In this document: positions 1-10,060 of the stretch, one piece after another | Layout of the letters: each line of letters opens with the position of its first letter | How positions within the stretch are numbered: position 1 is the stretch's first letter | Assembly: GCF_034344865.1 (NCBI RefSeq) | Contig: NZ_CP133774.1 | Coordinates: 4,154,001-4,218,000, forward strand | Length of the DNA: 64,000 bases | Reading direction: 5' to 3' | From: Pseudomonas sp. 10S4 | GTDB taxonomy: Bacteria > Pseudomonadota > Gammaproteobacteria > Pseudomonadales > Pseudomonadaceae | The notes under the pieces: generated by a model | What the model was told of the DNA's origin: nothing | The model's input: the letters and a program-made list of their open reading frames with translations, nothing else | The model's database searches: none | Position numbers and translations under genes: made by a program

Positions 1-952
1 GTCAGTTTGACCGGAATTCGTTGTACGACTTTGGTGAAGTTGCCCGTGGCATTGTCCGGCGGCAACAGGCTGAACTGTGCGCCAGAAGCGGCGAACAGGC
101 TGTCGACCCGCGCCTGGATCGGCGTATCGCCGTAGGCATCGAAGGTCAGTTCGGCTTTTTGGCCGGGCTGCATATGGCCGATCTGGGTTTCCTTGAAGTT
201 GGCCTGAATCCAGATGTCCTGATCCGGGACGATCGACAGCAAATAAGCGCCAGCCTGCACATATTGGCCATTGCGTGCGGCGCGCTGGCCGATCAAGCCG
301 CTGATCGGTGCGTGGATTTCGCTGCGGGTCAGGTTCAGTTGCGATTGGGCCAGGTCGGCTTTGGCGTTGGCGATCATCGCATCGAGGCGTTTGATCTCGG
401 CGCTCAGGGCGTTGACCTGCTGGCGCTGACTTTGCGCGTCGGCCTGGGCCTTGGTCACTTGCGAGCGGGCGATGTGGTTGTCGGCGGAGAGGGTGGTCAC
501 CCGTTCTTCCGAAACATAGCCGGGTTTGCGCAGGGTCTGGGCGCGGGACAGGTCGATTTGCGAGCGACCAAGGCTGGCCTGGCTGGAAGCGACTTGCGCA
601 TCGCTGGCGGCAATCAGACTGGCTTGCTGGGTCAGTTTGCTCTGGGCTTGCACGCGCTCGGCTTCGCGCATGGCGAGGGCGGCGTGGCGCGGTCGACGGC
701 GAGGTGGAAGTCATCGCCTTCGAGTTTGACCAGCAACTGGCCCTTTTCGACGTGCTGGTTGTCCTGCACTAATACTTCATCGATGCGTGCGCCCAACTGA
801 CTGGAGACACGGGTGATCTCGCCCTGGACATAGGCATTGTCGGTGCTTTCATAAAAGCGTCCCTTGAGAAACCAATGCGCAAAGAAGCCACCAGCAATCA
901 GCAGGACAATCAACAGAAAAATAAACAGGCGACGCTTGAGTTGGGCAGGCAT
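1..952 (-). CDS. HlyD/EmrA-type membrane fusion protein, 3' end outside window, frameshifted
   Basis: Periplasmic adaptor of a tripartite efflux or secretion pump. The start at 952 gives a short cytoplasmic tail, one membrane helix (about residues 9-27, LFIFLLIVLLIAGG) and the STDNAYVQGEI motif that opens the first half of the biotinyl/lipoyl-like domain in EmrA-type adaptors. After about residue 88 the frame is lost. Reading resumes in another frame with a long coiled-coil hairpin rich in Q, A and S, then the second lipoyl half (IHAPISGLIGQRAARNG) and the barrel region. Restoring one G near 687 joins the two parts. The stop codon lies before base 1. The partner transporter is not visible. 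The gene is divergent from gltX. Family call is firm; substrate unknown. Confidence 0.85.
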
Positions 953-1171
953 GGGGCAAACTGTAGTCGAGAAGTGTAAGGAAAGTTATCAGCAGGCGAA
1001 TCTGGCATACAGCCGATAAACGGTAAATGCCATTGGCTGATATTCGGCCATTCACCGCGGCATACGGGCGTTGTAGACGCAACCTTGGCTTAAATGCCCT
1101 GCTGACTGGAGCCGGGCGGGTATCGCCTGTTACCATTCGCCCTTTGTTTGATCTTCATTTCGAGACTTGCC

Positions 1172-2656
1172 ATGACCACCGTCCGCACGCGCATCGCGCC
1201 ATCGCCTACCGGGGACCCCCACGTAGGTACCGCTTACATCGCATTGTTCAACTACTGCTTTGCCAAGCAGCATGGCGGTGAGTTCATCCTGCGGATCGAA
1301 GACACCGACCAATTGCGTTCGACCCGCGAGTCCGAACAGCAGATCTTCGACGCCCTGCGCTGGTTGGGTATCGACTGGAGCGAAGGCCCGGACGTCGGCG
1401 GCCCACACGGTCCATACCGTCAGAGCGAGCGCGGCGAGATCTATCAGAAGTACTGCCAGCAACTGGTTGAAATGGGCCACGCCTTCCCGTGCTTCTGCAC
1501 CGCCGAAGAACTGGACCAAATGCGCGCCGAGCAAATGGCCCGTGGCGAAACCCCGCGTTACGACGGCCGTGCACTGTTGTTGTCGGCGGAAGAAGTCGCC
1601 CGTCGCCTGGCCGCCGGCGAGCCGCATGTGATCCGCATGAAAGTGCCGAGCGAAGGCGTTTGCGTGGTGCCGGACATGCTCCGTGGCGACGTCGAGATCC
1701 CGTGGGATCGCATGGACATGCAAGTGCTGATGAAGACCGACGGCCTGCCGACGTACTTCCTGGCCAACGTGGTCGACGACGCGTTGATGGGCGTCACCCA
1801 CGTGCTGCGCGGCGAAGAATGGCTGCCCTCGGCGCCGAAACTGATCTTGCTGTACGAGTACTTCGGCTGGGAACAACCGGAACTGTGCTACATGCCGCTG
1901 CTGCGTAACCCGGACAAGAGCAAGCTGTCCAAACGCAAGAACCCGACCTCGGTGACGTTCTACGAGCGCATGGGCTTCATGCCGGAAGCGATGCTCAACT
2001 ACCTGGGTCGCATGGGCTGGTCGATGCCGGACGAGCGCGAGAAGTTCTCGCTGCAGGAAATGGTCGACAACTTTGACCTGAGCCGCGTCTCGCTCGGCGG
2101 CCCGATCTTCGACGTCGAGAAACTGTCGTGGCTGAACGGCCAGTGGCTGCGGGACTTGCCGGTGGAAGAATTTGCCAGCCGCTTGCAGACCTGGGCGCTG
2201 AACCCGGAATACATGATGAAGATCGCACCGCACGTGCAGGGCCGGGTTGAAACCTTCAGCCAGGTTGCGCCGTTGGCCGGGTTCTTCTTCGCGGGTGGCG
2301 TGAACCCGGACGCCAAGCTGTTCGAATCCAAGAAGCTCTCGGGCGATCAGGTTCGTCAGTTGATGCAATTGATTCTGTGGAAGCTCGAAAGCCTGCGTCA
2401 GTGGGAAAAGGACAGCATCACCGCGACGATTCAAGCGGTGGTCGAGTCCCTGGAGCTGAAGCTGCGTGACGCCATGCCACTGATGTTCGCTGCGATTACA
2501 GGCCAGGCCAGTTCGGTGTCGGTGCTTGATGCGATGGAAATCCTCGGCCCGGACCTGACGCGTTTCCGTCTGCGCCAGGCCATCGACTTGCTCGGTGGCG
2601 TGTCGAAGAAGGAAAACAAGGAGTGGGAAAAACTGCTGGGCAATATCGCCTCGTAG
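1172..2656 (+). CDS. gltX: Glutamyl-tRNA synthetase
   Basis: Cytoplasmic class I aminoacyl-tRNA synthetase that charges tRNA-Glu with glutamate. The protein is 494 aa, the usual length for Pseudomonas GltX. The ATG at 1172 is preferred to the upstream TTG at 1148 because [19 protein letters not shown] is the conserved N-terminus carrying the HIGH-like signature (PHVG). The second class I signature is KLSKR at about residue 250, followed by the alpha-helical anticodon-binding domain. The TAG stop is part of the first base run of a repeat doublet that begins at 2653. Two tRNA-Glu genes, its own substrate, lie about 400-660 bp downstream. Confidence 0.97.
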   Translation: MTTVRTRIAPSPTGDPHVGTAYIALFNYCFAKQHGGEFILRIEDTDQLRSTRESEQQIFDALRWLGIDWSEGPDVGGPHGPYRQSERGEIYQKYCQQLVEMGHAFPCFCTAEELDQMRAEQMARGETPRYDGRALLLSAEEVARRLAAGEPHVIRMKVPSEGVCVVPDMLRGDVEIPWDRMDMQVLMKTDGLPTYFLANVVDDALMGVTHVLRGEEWLPSAPKLILLYEYFGWEQPELCYMPLLRNPDKSKLSKRKNPTSVTFYERMGFMPEAMLNYLGRMGWSMPDEREKFSLQEMVDNFDLSRVSLGGPIFDVEKLSWLNGQWLRDLPVEEFASRLQTWALNPEYMMKIAPHVQGRVETFSQVAPLAGFFFAGGVNPDAKLFESKKLSGDQVRQLMQLILWKLESLRQWEKDSITATIQAVVESLELKLRDAMPLMFAAITGQASSVSVLDAMEILGPDLTRFRLRQAIDLLGGVSKKENKEWEKLLGNIAS

Positions 2657-2730
2657 GAGCTGCCGAAGGCTGCGATCTTTTGATCTTCTTCTTCGGCACT
2701 TCGCAAAAGATCGCAGGCTTCGCCAGGTTC
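2653..2730. repeat. REP-like palindromic doublet, GTAGGAGCTGCCGAAGG type
   Basis: Inverted-repeat element opening with GTAGGAGCTGCCGAAGGCTG and ending with a degenerate inverted copy (GCAAAAGATCGCAGGCTTCG). The same left arm occurs at 5477 and 6607. It overlaps the gltX stop codon, so it probably forms the 3' end of the gltX mRNA. The right arm is the most diverged of the three copies. Confidence 0.8.
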
Positions 2731-2830
2731 CATGGGCCTGCGTTCTTTCCCAAGGCCCCGGTTTTTCGGGGGAAGGGCGGTAAGTGATTGTTATGTCGGC
2801 AAAAAACTTTGAAATATTTTAAAAATAAGT

Positions 2831-2859
2831 TTGACAGGCTTTCGATGCGCCATTAAGAT
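2831..2859 (+). promoter_or_regulatory. Sigma-70 promoter of the tRNA-Ala/Glu cluster
   Basis: TTGACA (2831-2836), a 17-bp spacer, and TAAGAT (2854-2859), followed by a GC-rich discriminator (CGCCCCG). It sits about 20 bp before the first tRNA. A GC-rich discriminator is the usual mark of stringently controlled stable-RNA promoters. Inferred from sequence only. Confidence 0.75.
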
Positions 2860-2880
2860 TCGCCCCGTCCTCAGCGATGA

Positions 2881-2956
<76 letters not shown>

Positions 2957-3035
2957 ATTTACACTTCAAGGTCTGGCCACACCGGCTTTGAAGCGATCAA
3001 CACTCAGTGTTGATCTGTTGTATAGAAGGGTTTGC

Positions 3036-3111
3036 GTCCCCTTCGTCTAGTGGCCTAGGACACCGCCCTTTCACGGCGGTAACAGGGGTTCGAGTCCCCT
3101 AGGGGACGCCA
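3036..3111 (+). tRNA. tRNA-Glu (anticodon TTC)
   Basis: 76 nt with encoded CCA. The acceptor GTCCCCT pairs with AGGGGAC. The anticodon stem CCGCC/GGCGG encloses loop CTTTCAC with anticodon TTC. Confidence 0.97.
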
Positions 3112-3163
3112 GTTTTACAGAAGTAGTGTCGCAAGATGCCGCTCCGCCGCCAGGCGATAAATC

Positions 3164-3239
<76 letters not shown>

Positions 3240-3318
3240 ATTTTACAGTTCAAGGTCTGGCCACACCGGCCTTGAATCGATCAGCACTCAGCGCTGGTCA
3301 GTTGTATAGAAGGTTTGT

Positions 3319-3394
3319 GTCCCCTTCGTCTAGTGGCCTAGGACACCGCCCTTTCACGGCGGTAACAGGGGTTCGAGTCCCCTAGGGGACGCCA
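3319..3394 (+). tRNA. tRNA-Glu (anticodon TTC), second copy
   Basis: Base-for-base copy of the tRNA at 3036. The 79-nt spacer before it is a diverged copy of the 79-nt spacer at 2957-3035. Confidence 0.97.
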
Positions 3395-3420
3395 CGATTA
3401 CCCGCTTTGCGGGATTTATA

Positions 3421-3454
3421 AGGGTCATTCAATTATTGAATGGCCCTTTTGTTT
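3421..3454 (+). terminator. Intrinsic terminator of the tRNA cluster
   Basis: A long, nearly perfect stem (AGGGTCATTCAA pairing with TTGAATGGCCCT, one G-T wobble) with a 3-5 nt loop, followed by TTTTG. It lies 27 bp after the last tRNA. Confidence 0.85.
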
Positions 3455-3531
3455 GTCTGGCGTTTGGCCAATTCTCCTTTTTCTTCAAAACTGTTCTTCA
3501 GACCAGCGGTCACACCCATGACTTGCGCAAA

Positions 3532-3565
3532 ATTATTATGCGAATAATATTCTAGTCGTAATATT
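3532..3565. promoter_or_regulatory. AT-rich inverted repeats, candidate TetR operator
   Basis: Two symmetric elements precede the TetR gene: ATTATT-ATGCG-AATAAT (3532-3548) and two AATATT boxes 8 bp apart (3546-3551 and 3560-3565). Placement directly before the regulator start fits autoregulation. This is inference from symmetry and position. Confidence 0.45.
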
Positions 3566-3576
3566 CGGAGGCAACG

Positions 3577-4116
3577 ATGAACGATAAAAAAGCTCAAACC
3601 CGCGAACGCATCCTCAAGGCTGCCAGCGCTGCGCTGATCCAGCGTGGCCCGGCCGAGCCGAGTGTGGGCGAAGTGATGGGTGCGGCCGGTCTGACGGTCG
3701 GCGGCTTCTACGCGCACTTTGAAAGCAAGGACGCGCTGATGCTGGAAGCGTTCAAGCAACTGCTCGGCCAGCGCCGAGGCTTGATCGCCGACATGGACGC
3801 CGAGTTGACCGGCGAAGAGCGTCGCGCCTTGGTCGCTGCGTTCTACCTGTCGCGTAAACACCGCGATTCCACCGAGCACGCGTGCCCGATCCCGGCTTCA
3901 GTCGGTGAGCTGGGACGTCTGCCGGACGAATTCCGTGTGGCGTTGAATGAGCACGTGGAAATGATGGTCGCGCAATTGGCGGCCAGCCCGGAAGACACCG
4001 ATAAAGCCCTGGCTGACATGGCCTTGATGGTCGGTGGTTTGGCTCTGGCGCGGGCGCTGGGGCCAGGTGAGTTGTCCGATCGACTGCTGCGCGCCGCCAA
4101 ATCAGCGGTGCTATGA
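3577..4116 (+). CDS. TetR family transcriptional regulator
   Basis: 179-aa cytoplasmic repressor. The N-terminal helix-turn-helix is at about residues 8-55 (RERILKAASAALIQRG, then VGEVMGAAGLTVGGFYAHF, the family signature ending in the YAHF recognition-helix edge). The rest is the helical ligand-binding and dimerisation domain. It is followed 30 bp later by an alpha/beta hydrolase in the same direction, a common pairing in which the regulator senses a substrate or related molecule. The ligand cannot be read from the sequence. Confidence 0.93.
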   Translation: MNDKKAQTRERILKAASAALIQRGPAEPSVGEVMGAAGLTVGGFYAHFESKDALMLEAFKQLLGQRRGLIADMDAELTGEERRALVAAFYLSRKHRDSTEHACPIPASVGELGRLPDEFRVALNEHVEMMVAQLAASPEDTDKALADMALMVGGLALARALGPGELSDRLLRAAKSAVL

Positions 4117-4146
4117 CCTGAAGGCAAAAGCCTGAGGAGTGGAGCG

Positions 4147-4980
4147 ATGAGCACGTTAAAGTGGGTTCGTGGCGTTAATGGCACCTTAGGCTGGTTCGCA
4201 CCAAAACTGGTCGCAAGCAAAATGCGACTGGCGTTCATGACACCGCGCACATTTGCGCCCCGTGACTGGGAGTTGCCGCTGCTGGCGAAATCCGAGCGGA
4301 TCACCTTGCGGTTCGGCCTCTCGGCTTTGCGCTGGGGGCAGGGCCCGGCGGTCTTGTTGATGCACGGTTGGGAAGGGCGGCCCACCCAATTCGCCAGCCT
4401 GATCACCGCGCTTGTGGAAGCTGGCTACACCGTGGTGGCGCTGGACGGTCCGGCCCACGGTCGCTCCCCAGGTCGCGAAGCCAATGTGGTGCTGTTCGCC
4501 CGGGCCATGCTCGAAGCGGCCGCTGAGTTGCCGCCTCTGCAAGCGGTCATCGGCCACTCCATGGGCGGCGCCAGTGCGATGCTCGCGGTGCAATTGGGTT
4601 TGCGCACCGAGACCCTGGTGACGATTGCCGCTCCGGCACGGATTCTAGGTGTATTGCGTGGTTTCGCCCGCTATGTACGACTACCACCGAAAGCCCGCTC
4701 GGCGTTCATTCGCCAAGTCGAGAAAGACGTCGGCATGCGCGCCGCCACCCTGGATGTCGCGCACTATCAACTCGATATGCCGGGGTTGATCGTCCACGCC
4801 GAAGACGATTGCTTTGTGTCCGCCAAGGAAGCCCAACTGATCCACGAAGCCTGGTTCGACAGTCGCCTGTTGCGCCTGGAGGAGGGTGGTCATCAGCGCG
4901 TGCTGGCGGACCCTCGGGTGATTGATGGGGTGCTATCACTGCTGGCCGGCCGCAGCCTTCAGGCGCGGCAATTGGCCTGA
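4147..4980 (+). CDS. Alpha/beta hydrolase
   Basis: 277 aa. The oxyanion region is HGWEGRPTQF (about residue 75), the nucleophile elbow GHSMGG (about 139-144) holds the catalytic serine, the acid is probably in VHAEDD (about 220) and the histidine is in EGGHQRVL (about 248). No signal peptide is evident, so it is cytoplasmic. It is probably cotranscribed with the TetR gene. Esterase/lipase-like family; the substrate cannot be inferred. Confidence 0.9.
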   Translation: MSTLKWVRGVNGTLGWFAPKLVASKMRLAFMTPRTFAPRDWELPLLAKSERITLRFGLSALRWGQGPAVLLMHGWEGRPTQFASLITALVEAGYTVVALDGPAHGRSPGREANVVLFARAMLEAAAELPPLQAVIGHSMGGASAMLAVQLGLRTETLVTIAAPARILGVLRGFARYVRLPPKARSAFIRQVEKDVGMRAATLDVAHYQLDMPGLIVHAEDDCFVSAKEAQLIHEAWFDSRLLRLEEGGHQRVLADPRVIDGVLSLLAGRSLQARQLA

Positions 4981-5027
4981 GCATCCGTTACACTCCCCGG
5001 TCGAATTTATCTGACCGGGAGTGGGGC

Positions 5028-5466
5028 ATGGGCTGGGATCGGACAACGCCATTTATCATTGATCTGGAAGTCGGCGCCGAGGACATCGACGGGCTGGGCC
5101 ACGCGAACAACGCGGTGTACGTGACCTGGCTCGAACGCTGCGCCTGGCGCCACTCGCAACGGCTTGGCCTGGACCTGGTCGAGTACCGTCGAGCTGGATC
5201 GGGCGATGGCCGTGGTGCGCCACGAGATCGATTATCTCGCCGCAGCTTATGAAGGCGACGAGTTGCAATTGGCGACCTGGATCGTCGATTGGGACCAGCG
5301 CCTGAAAATGACCCGCCACTTCCAGTTGAAGCGCCCAAGCGACAACACCACGCTGCTGCGTGCCCAAACCACCTTCGTCTGCATCGAACTGTCCACCGGT
5401 AAGCCCAAGCGCATGCCTGTGGAATTTATCGAAGGCTACGGCCCGGCGTTGCAAGTCCTGACCTGA
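5028..5466 (+). CDS. Acyl-CoA thioesterase of the 4HBT (hotdog) family, frameshifted
   Basis: The two halves lie in different frames. The first half, from ATG 5028, has the hotdog strand and active-site region DIDGLGHANNAVYVTWLERCAW (Asp and HANN are hallmarks of the YbgC/4-hydroxybenzoyl-CoA thioesterase group). The second half begins near ELDRAMAVVRHEIDYLA and runs to 5466. One extra base near 5190 separates them. Removing it gives 145 aa, the normal size for the family. Such enzymes hydrolyse cytoplasmic acyl-CoA thioesters. I read this as a sequence error, not a decayed gene, because both halves are fully conserved. Confidence 0.85.
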
Positions 5467-5476
5467 GCCAATCCCT

Positions 5477-5558
5477 GTAGGAGCTGCCGAAGGCTGCGAT
5501 CTTTTGATCTTGACCTTCGTCGCAAAGTCAAAAGATCGCAGCCTTCGGCAGCTCCTAC
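5477..5558. repeat. REP-like palindromic doublet
   Basis: An almost perfect inverted repeat. GTAGGAGCTGCCGAAGGCTG at the left is matched by its complement ending GCCTTCGGCAGCTCCTAC at the right, around a 25-bp centre. It lies between the thioesterase and dusC and could fold into a long hairpin in either transcript. Confidence 0.9.
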
Positions 5559-5608
5559 CCGGGCTAAACCTGTAAACTGCCGCACGTTTTTCGTTGAGTG
5601 TGTTTTCC

Positions 5609-6568
5609 ATGCAAATTGCTTTGGCGCCCATGGAGGGGTTGGTCGACAACATCCTGCGGGACGTGCTCACCCGCGTCGGCGGTATCGATTGGTGTGTAAC
5701 CGAATTCATTCGGATCAACGATCAACTGCTCACGCCGGCCTATTACCACAAGTTCGGTCCTGAACTGCTGAGCGGTGCGCGAACCGCGTCCGGTGTGCCA
5801 TTGCGTGTGCAATTGCTTGGCTCCGACCCGGTGTGCCTGGCGGAAAACGCGGCGCTGGCCTGCGAGCTGGGCTCGGAAGTCATCGACCTGAACTTCGGCT
5901 GTCCGGCCAAGACCGTCAACAAGTCCCGTGGCGGTGCAGTGCTGCTCAAAGAACCCGAGCTGCTCAACCAAATTGTCGAACACGTCCGTCGTGCCGTGCC
6001 CGCACACATCCCGGTCACCGCCAAGATGCGCCTCGGCTTCGATAGCCCGGATGGCGCGCTGGTCTGCGCCACGGCCCTGGCCGAGGGTGGCGCGGCGCAC
6101 ATCGTGGTGCATGCGCGGACCAAGACCGATGGCTACAAACCGCCGGCCCACTGGGAGTGGATTCCACGGGTACAGGACGTGGTCAAGGTGCCGGTGTTCG
6201 CCAATGGCGACATCTGGAGCGTCGAAGACTGGCGTCGTTGCCGCGAAATCAGCGGTGTCGAAGACATCATGCTCGGTCGTGGCCTGGTGTCGCGCCCGGA
6301 CTTGGCCCGGCAAATCGCCGCCGCGCGAGCCGGCGAAGAAGTGGTCGAGATGACCTGGGCCGAGCTACTGCCACTGATCCAGGACTTTTGGCTGCAAGCC
6401 AAGGCACAAATGACTCCGCGCCAATCGCCGGGTCGCTTGAAGCAATGGCTGGCAATGTTGACCCGCAACTATCCCGAAGCAGTGGAGCTGTTCACCGTGC
6501 TGCGGCGTGAGACCGAACTGGATCATGTCTCGCGTTTGCTGGGTTTGAAAGTCGCGCAAGCGGCCTGA
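5609..6568 (+). CDS. dusC: tRNA-dihydrouridine(16) synthase
   Basis: FMN enzyme that reduces uridine in the D-loop of tRNAs; the sequence most resembles the DusC group (U16). The ATG at 5609 is chosen over the TTG at 5594 because it begins the conserved [18 protein letters not shown]. The TIM-barrel motifs are visible: [18 protein letters not shown] (about residues 94-111), whose Cys is the catalytic acid, TAKMRLGF (about 137), and the FMN-phosphate loops ANGDIWS and [12 protein letters not shown]. The C-terminal helical RNA-binding domain follows. 319 aa, normal length. It is flanked on both sides by repeat doublets. Confidence 0.95.
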   Translation: MQIALAPMEGLVDNILRDVLTRVGGIDWCVTEFIRINDQLLTPAYYHKFGPELLSGARTASGVPLRVQLLGSDPVCLAENAALACELGSEVIDLNFGCPAKTVNKSRGGAVLLKEPELLNQIVEHVRRAVPAHIPVTAKMRLGFDSPDGALVCATALAEGGAAHIVVHARTKTDGYKPPAHWEWIPRVQDVVKVPVFANGDIWSVEDWRRCREISGVEDIMLGRGLVSRPDLARQIAAARAGEEVVEMTWAELLPLIQDFWLQAKAQMTPRQSPGRLKQWLAMLTRNYPEAVELFTVLRRETELDHVSRLLGLKVAQAA

Positions 6569-6606
6569 AAAAATCTGCCGATCACATTGATGTACAAGCC
6601 TGCCCT

Positions 6607-6702
6607 GTAGGAGCTGCCGAAGGCTGCGATCTTTTGATCTTCGCGTCGGTCATTGCACTGCAAAACCAAGATCAAAAGATCGCAGCCTTCGGCAGTTCCT
6701 AC
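6607..6702. repeat. REP-like palindromic doublet
   Basis: Inverted copies of GTAGGAGCTGCCGAAGGCTG around a longer centre. It separates convergent dusC and the GGDEF-EAL gene, where a long hairpin could terminate both transcripts. Confidence 0.88.
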
Positions 6703-6712
6703 ACGGTCTGTG

Positions 6713-9700
6713 TTACTTCAGGAGTTTTTGAAACGCCTCCACCGGCAACGGTCGACTGTGCAGGAAGCCCTGATACAAATGGCAACCCAATCCCTGCAAA
6801 AACTCAAGTTGCTCCGGTGTTTCAACCCCTTCGGCAATCACCTCCAATTCCAGGCTGCGGGCCATGGCGACGATGGCGCGGATGATTTCGGCGTCGTTGG
6901 GGTCGGTGGTGGCGTCGCGGACGAATGACTGGTCGATTTTCAGCGTGTCCACCGGCAGGCGCTTGAGGTAAGTCAACGAGGAATAACCGGTGCCGAAGTC
7001 GTCCATGGCAAAGCTCACACCGAGTTTTTTCAGGCGACGCATTTTGCTGATGGTGTCTTCCAGGTTCTGGATGACGATGCCTTCGGTGATTTCCAGTTTT
7101 AGCAACGAGCAGGGCAGGCCATGGTTGCTGAGACTGCGTTCGATACGTTCGACAAAGTCGTTCTGACGGAATTGCCGCGGGCTGATGTTCACGCACAGGC
7201 TGAAGTTGAACGGGTCGATCAGGCCCTTGGCGATCAATTGCTTGAAGGCATCGCAGGCTTCGTCGAGGATCCAGGTGCCGACCTCCAGAATCAGCCCGCT
7301 GTCCTCAAGCACCTTGATGAACTCAGTAGGCGATTGCGCGCCCAGTTCCGGGTGGTTCCAGCGCACCAGGGCTTCGGCGCCAATGATGCGGTTGTCCTGA
7401 GCGTCGACTTGCGGTTGGTAATGCACGCTGAACTCGCCCCGGGACAGCGCCAGGCGCAGGTCGGTTTCCATGCGCAACCGTTCGCTGGCGGCCTTCTGCA
7501 TGGTGTTGTGGTACATCTGCGTGGTGTTGCGCCCGGAATCCTTGGCCCGGTAAAGGGCAATGTCGGCGCGCTTGAGCAGGTCGGTTGGGGTCGAGCCGTG
7601 GTCGGGAATCAGTGCGATGCCGATGCTCGGCGTGACTTGCAGGCGCTGGCCGTCGAGGAACATCGGTTCCGAGAGCAATTCGCGCAAAGTGTCTGCCAGT
7701 TCCCGAACCTGCTCGCTGACTTCGCTGCGCGAACCTTCCAGACCGCTGAGCAACACCACGAACTCGTCACCGCCCAGCCTTGCGACGGTGTCTTCCATGC
7801 GCACGCTGGCTTCGAGCCGCGCGGTAATGATCTTCAGCACTGTATCGCCCACCGGGTGACCGAGGGAGTCGTTGATGTGCTTGAAGTGGTCGAGGTCTAG
7901 AAACAGCAACGCGCCACGCAGGTTGTGACGTTTGAGCAACGCGATCTGCTGGCTCAGCCGATCCATCAGCAGCGCGCGGTTGGGTAGGTTGGTCAACGGG
8001 TCGTGGTAGGCCAGGTGGCGGATCTGCGCTTCGGCGTTTTTTAACAGGCTGACGTCCCGGGCGGTCAGCAGCAGGCAGGCGGTTTCGTTGAGGGTGATCG
8101 GTTCGACCGAGACCTCGACGGTCAGCAGATCGCCTCCTTTGTTACGCCCGAGCATCTCCTGGTGGTGCACGCGGCCCTTGATCTGCAACTCGGCCAGCAG
8201 CGCCGAACGTTGTTTCTCTTCAGCCCAAATACCCACCTGATACACGGTTTTGCCCAGCACTTCATCGGCGCGATAACCGGTCAGGCGACAGAAACCGTCG
8301 TTGACCTCCAGATAGCGCCCGGTATCGCGTTCGGTGATAGTGATGGCGTCGGGGCTGGAGTGGAACGCTTTGGCGAATTTCTCTTCGCTGGCCTTCAGTG
8401 CCGCTTCCGAGCGCTGTTGCTGGGTGATGTCGCGCAGGGTGGTAACGATGCACGGGTGGTCGTCGACGCTGATCTGCCGGCTGGAAATCACACAGGTCAG
8501 GGACTGCCCGCTCTTGTGCTGGACCTGAATCGCGACGTTGTTCAGGCCTTGTTCGCGAATCACCTGCTCGATCCGTTGCAGGCTTTTCGACGAAGCGTCC
8601 CACAGGCCGATCTCATCGGCGCTGTGGCCAATCACGTCGGCGGCGGTCCAGCCGAAGGTCTGGGTGAAGGCGGAGTTGATTTCGATAAATTGTCCGCTTT
8701 CCTGACGCGTCACACAGATCGGGTCCGGGCTGACCTGGAACAGGGTGGCGAATTTCTCCTCCGAGGCCACCAACTGCTGCTCGCGCTCGACCTGATCAGT
8801 GATGTCCAGCAAGGTGCCGGCCATGCGCAACGGCAGGCCGTTTTCATCGCGGTAGAGTCGGGCACGGCTTTCCAGGTAGCGCGAGCTGCCGTCGGGTAAT
8901 TGCACGCGATAGGTCAGTTGATAATTGCCCGCCGGGCCTTCGCGCAGACTGCGGTAGGCGTTGCGCATGCTGTCGCGCTCTTCGCCGGGCACGCCTTCGA
9001 AAAATTCATCGAAGGCTTCATGAAAGGGTTTGGCTTCCAGCCCGTGCAGCTGCGCCGCCCGGGCCGAGCCGTAGAGCATGCCGCTGGGAATGTGCCAGTC
9101 CCAGGTGCCGAGTTGCGCCGAATCCAGGGCCAGGTCGAGGCGCTCCTGGCTGTCCTTGAGCGCATGTTCGGCGGCTTTGCGTTCTGTGGTGTCGAGGAAG
9201 GTGCTCAGCAGATAAGGCTGGCCTTCGAGCTCGACCTTTTGCGCACTGAGGATGCCGTCGTGGACCTGGCCATTGCTGGCGCGAAACTGCACTTCCATGC
9301 TGATCAGTTCGCCCTTGGCCTTGGTGGCCTTGACCAGAGCGGCCCGTTGCTCGGGATGGACCCAGAGGCCCAGTTCCAGGGTGGTGCGGCCAATAGCACT
9401 TTGTACCGGCCAGCCGAACAGGCTTTCAAAATACTGGTTGGCCTCGCTGATCAAGCCGTCTTCCTGGCGGGTCAACAGCACCATGTTCGGGCACAGGTGA
9501 AACAACGTGGCGAAGCGCTTTTCCGAGCTGCTCAGGGCTTGTTCCCGTTGCCGCTGGTGAGTGATTTCACGGATCACCCCGATCATCCGCGGCCGGCCGT
9601 GCTTGTCCGGCAGCAGGCTGCCATTGATCTCGAGCCAGTGCAGGCTGCCGTCGGGCCAGCGGATGCGGTGGTGCATCGCCTGTTCCAGCGGGGCGCCGGC

Positions 9701-9991
9701 GATGACTGAGTTGAATGCGCGAATGGTTTTAGCCCGGTCCTCCGGTGGCAACAGGTCGAGGTATTCGAGGTCTGCCGGCATGGGTTGCTTGGGATCGAAG
9801 CCGAACAGCGCCTGCGTGCCCCGTGACCAACTGATCTGCCCGCGTTCGATGTCCCAATACCAGGCACCCAGATGCGCACCATTGAGCGCGGCCAACAACT
9901 GCGGGGCGCTTTCCCAACTCTGCTCCGAGCGCTGCGGGTCAATGGCCTGAATACGCGGCATCGGTGGAATACGGTCAACAGATTTGGGCAT
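6713..9991 (-). CDS. Multi-PAS GGDEF-EAL cyclic-di-GMP signalling protein
   Basis: About 1092 aa with no membrane helix evident, so a cytoplasmic sensor. Five tandem PAS/PAC units cover about residues 30-655; each ends in a recognisable PAC linker (REITHQRQREQ, TTERKAAE, DITDQVERE, DITQQQRSE, ARDVSLLKNAE). The GGDEF domain (about 665-825) has an intact active site and an inhibitory I-site exactly five residues upstream (RMEDTVARLGGDEF). The EAL domain (about 835-1090) keeps EALVRW, DDFGTGYSS, LKIDQSFV and AEGVETPEQ. Both synthesis and hydrolysis of c-di-GMP are therefore chemically possible. In many such proteins GGDEF acts as a GTP sensor for the EAL phosphodiesterase. ATG 9991 is used; a TTG lies two codons upstream at 9997. 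Confidence 0.95.
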   Translation of the reverse strand: MPKSVDRIPPMPRIQAIDPQRSEQSWESAPQLLAALNGAHLGAWYWDIERGQISWSRGTQALFGFDPKQPMPADLEYLDLLPPEDRAKTIRAFNSVIAGAPLEQAMHHRIRWPDGSLHWLEINGSLLPDKHGRPRMIGVIREITHQRQREQALSSSEKRFATLFHLCPNMVLLTRQEDGLISEANQYFESLFGWPVQSAIGRTTLELGLWVHPEQRAALVKATKAKGELISMEVQFRASNGQVHDGILSAQKVELEGQPYLLSTFLDTTERKAAEHALKDSQERLDLALDSAQLGTWDWHIPSGMLYGSARAAQLHGLEAKPFHEAFDEFFEGVPGEERDSMRNAYRSLREGPAGNYQLTYRVQLPDGSSRYLESRARLYRDENGLPLRMAGTLLDITDQVEREQQLVASEEKFATLFQVSPDPICVTRQESGQFIEINSAFTQTFGWTAADVIGHSADEIGLWDASSKSLQRIEQVIREQGLNNVAIQVQHKSGQSLTCVISSRQISVDDHPCIVTTLRDITQQQRSEAALKASEEKFAKAFHSSPDAITITERDTGRYLEVNDGFCRLTGYRADEVLGKTVYQVGIWAEEKQRSALLAELQIKGRVHHQEMLGRNKGGDLLTVEVSVEPITLNETACLLLTARDVSLLKNAEAQIRHLAYHDPLTNLPNRALLMDRLSQQIALLKRHNLRGALLFLDLDHFKHINDSLGHPVGDTVLKIITARLEASVRMEDTVARLGGDEFVVLLSGLEGSRSEVSEQVRELADTLRELLSEPMFLDGQRLQVTPSIGIALIPDHGSTPTDLLKRADIALYRAKDSGRNTTQMYHNTMQKAASERLRMETDLRLALSRGEFSVHYQPQVDAQDNRIIGAEALVRWNHPELGAQSPTEFIKVLEDSGLILEVGTWILDEACDAFKQLIAKGLIDPFNFSLCVNISPRQFRQNDFVERIERSLSNHGLPCSLLKLEITEGIVIQNLEDTISKMRRLKKLGVSFAMDDFGTGYSSLTYLKRLPVDTLKIDQSFVRDATTDPNDAEIIRAIVAMARSLELEVIAEGVETPEQLEFLQGLGCHLYQGFLHSRPLPVEAFQKLLK

Positions 9992-10060
9992 TGGCAACAG
10001 GCCTTGGGCTGAATGGGGCGTTAGGCACGGGGTTTTACAGCTCTATAGGAGTAGCACAAG

